The translations under genes and the position numbers were made by a program. Below are positions 62,922 to 64,000 of a DNA stretch of 64,000 nucleotides, in pieces. The notes under the pieces are model-generated. The model made no database searches, had not been told where the DNA came from, and saw only the letters and a list, made by a program, of their open reading frames with translations. Positions within the stretch are counted from its first letter, which is position 1, and the number at the start of each line of letters is the position of its first letter. Origin of the DNA: Aquipseudomonas guryensis (lineage in GTDB: Bacteria; Pseudomonadota; Gammaproteobacteria; Pseudomonadales; Pseudomonadaceae); NCBI RefSeq assembly GCF_014164785.1, contig NZ_JACJFN010000006.1, positions 62,001 through 126,000 of the forward strand, read 5' to 3'.

Positions 62922-63152
62922 GCGAAAGTGGATGCTTCGTGGCTGGGCGAATACAGATGCTAGACAGGTTTATGACTGGCTTCTCAGCCAGCCGCCGGAG
63001 CGCCTTGACTAACGGCGAAAGGGTGTTACAAACATTGAATACCCGTCTCGGGTATCGGGGTTCCGCGCCTTCGCCCAACCCGGCTGATTTCATGCGCGGA
63101 ACTGAAGTGGATGATACTCCAGTGATGGAGTCCTTTGCAGAGGGATGTCAGC

Positions 63153-63416
63153 ATGCTTAGCGGTAAGGTCAAGTGGTTCAACAACGCCAAGGGCTACGGG
63201 TTCATCGTCGCCGATGGCCGAGATGAGGACCTGTTCGCCCACTACTCGGCCATCCAGATGGACGGTTACAAGACTCTCAAGGCCGGCCAGCCGGTAAGCT
63301 TCGATATTCTGCAAGGTCCAAAGGGCCTGCATGCTGTGAATATCAGCGCCGCCCTGGCAACCAGTGAATCCCCGGCGACCATCAGTTCGCCACAAAGCAC
63401 TCCGGTAGAAGCCTGA
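63153..63416 (+). CDS. cspD: Cold shock domain protein CspD
   Basis: An 87-residue protein with a complete cold-shock domain (GKVKWFNNAKGYGFIVADG, LFAHYSAIQMDGYKTLKAGQPVSFDI) and a Ser/Pro-rich tail of about 22 residues. CspD is induced in stationary phase and inhibits DNA replication; the gene next to clpS is the classical location. RNP2 reads DLFAHY where other Csps have VFVH. The ATG at 63153 follows GAGGGATG; an earlier in-frame TTG at 63135 is unlikely. Confidence 0.95.
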   Translation: MLSGKVKWFNNAKGYGFIVADGRDEDLFAHYSAIQMDGYKTLKAGQPVSFDILQGPKGLHAVNISAALATSESPATISSPQSTPVEA

Positions 63417-63432
63417 TAAAGAGCTTGCAATA

Positions 63433-63462
63433 AAAAAGGCCGGTCAAATGACCGGCCTTTTT
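63433..63462. terminator. Bidirectional terminator between cspD and icd
   Basis: A 14-bp perfect stem aaaaaggccggtca / tgaccggccttttt with an aa loop; T-runs on both strands serve the convergent cspD and icd genes. Confidence 0.95.
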
Positions 63463-63481
63463 GTTACCACTCGTCGCTTAA

Positions 63482-64000
63482 TTACATATGAGCGATCATG
63501 GCGTCGCCGAACTGCGAGCAGGACAGCAGCTTGGCGCCATCCATCAGGCGCTCGAAGTCATAAGTCACGGTCTTCGCACCGATGGCACCGTTGGTACCCT
63601 TGATGATCAGGTCCGCAGCTTCGGTCCAGCCCATATGGCGCAGCATCATCTCAGCGGAGAGGATGACCGACCCCGGGTTGACCTTGTCCTGACCAGCGTA
63701 CTTCGGAGCGGTGCCATGGGTCGCTTCGAACATAGCGATGGTATCGGACAGGTTGGCACCCGGCGCGATACCGATACCACCTACTTCGGCCGCCAGGGCG
63801 TCGGACAGGTAGTCACCGTTCAGGTTCAGGGTGGCGATCACGTCGTACTCGGCCGGACGCAGCAGGATCTGCTGCAGCATGGCGTCGGCGATGGCATCCT
63901 TGACCACAATGTTCTTGCCAGTACGCGGGTTCTTGAACTGCATCCACGGACCACCATCCAGCAGCTCGGCGCCGAACTCGTCACGCGCCACTTCGTAGCC
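63482..64000 (-). CDS. icd: NADP-dependent isocitrate dehydrogenase, C-terminal part
   Basis: The last 172 codons; the gene continues past the right edge. The frame has NLNGDYLSDALAAEVGGIGI, the large conserved ATHGTAPKYAGQDKVNPGS (adenine and NADP site with His in ATHGTAP) and a normal C-terminus ending DAMIAHM. It belongs to the E. coli-type NADP Icd, which oxidatively decarboxylates isocitrate in the TCA cycle. It is convergent with cspD, with a shared terminator. Confidence 0.95.
   Translation of the reverse strand, partial: GYEVARDEFGAELLDGGPWMQFKNPRTGKNIVVKDAIADAMLQQILLRPAEYDVIATLNLNGDYLSDALAAEVGGIGIAPGANLSDTIAMFEATHGTAPKYAGQDKVNPGSVILSAEMMLRHMGWTEAADLIIKGTNGAIGAKTVTYDFERLMDGAKLLSCSQFGDAMIAHM

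Overview
The window is a piece of a Pseudomonas chromosome (gamma-proteobacteria, GC-rich, dense genes). The evidence is recognisable proteins in Pseudomonas-typical order: sixA-DUF4389-gpsA, a hybrid kinase, fabA-fabB and a chemoreceptor at the left; htpG in the middle; then pgsA-uvrC-gacA, tusDCBE, cysG-serS-crcB-rarA-lolA-ftsK, trxB-aat-bpt-infA, clpA-clpS, cspD and icd at the right. From memory, the left part follows the PA1594-PA1615 order of P. aeruginosa PAO1 and the right part follows PA2584-PA2623, so blocks that are separate in PAO1 are adjacent here. Gene content and the extra loci argue against P. aeruginosa itself; I do not assign a species.

Layout. 1-7.5 kb: phospholipid and fatty acid synthesis (gpsA, fabA, fabB) with a sensor kinase that looks like PA1611 and a methyl-accepting chemotaxis protein. 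7.5-11.3 kb: small accessory genes (DUF3859, two orphan periplasmic binding proteins, OsmC, pirin). 11.4-15 kb: a bufferin-type metallopeptide locus on the minus strand: YHS protein, DoxX, glutathione S-transferase, DUF2282 precursor peptide, DUF692 MNIO enzyme and DUF2063 partner. 15.2-20.4 kb, divergent from it: two tandem LysR regulators, a second GST, a three-module flavin/iron-sulfur oxidoreductase and a SnoaL-like protein. 20.6-27.1 kb: an unknown membrane protein beside an HD-GYP gene remnant, htpG, an unknown membrane protein, two hotdog thioesterases, a lipoprotein, a MAPEG protein, tRNA-Cys and tRNA-Gly.

30.8-46.0 kb is the most unusual part: seven tightly spaced or overlapping minus-strand genes, all two-component signalling. 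In transcription order they encode a REC-HDOD regulator, a 1,734-residue kinase with two GAF and about six PAS domains, a CHASE-PAS kinase, a soluble GAF-PAS-PAS kinase, a CHASE-PAS hybrid kinase with two receivers, a lone receiver, and an HPT-REC-REC-GGDEF diguanylate cyclase. The four kinases have very similar catalytic cores but different sensors, so the locus looks like a many-input, c-di-GMP-output module. It lies just upstream of gacA.

46.2-64 kb is housekeeping: tRNA-Ser, a Bax-inhibitor-1 protein, the tus sulfur relay, siroheme synthesis, serine tRNA charging, fluoride export, replication-linked recombination, lipoprotein sorting, chromosome segregation, thioredoxin reduction, and the N-degron machinery (Aat, Bpt, ClpS, ClpA). 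sixA at the left edge and icd at the right edge are cut by the window.
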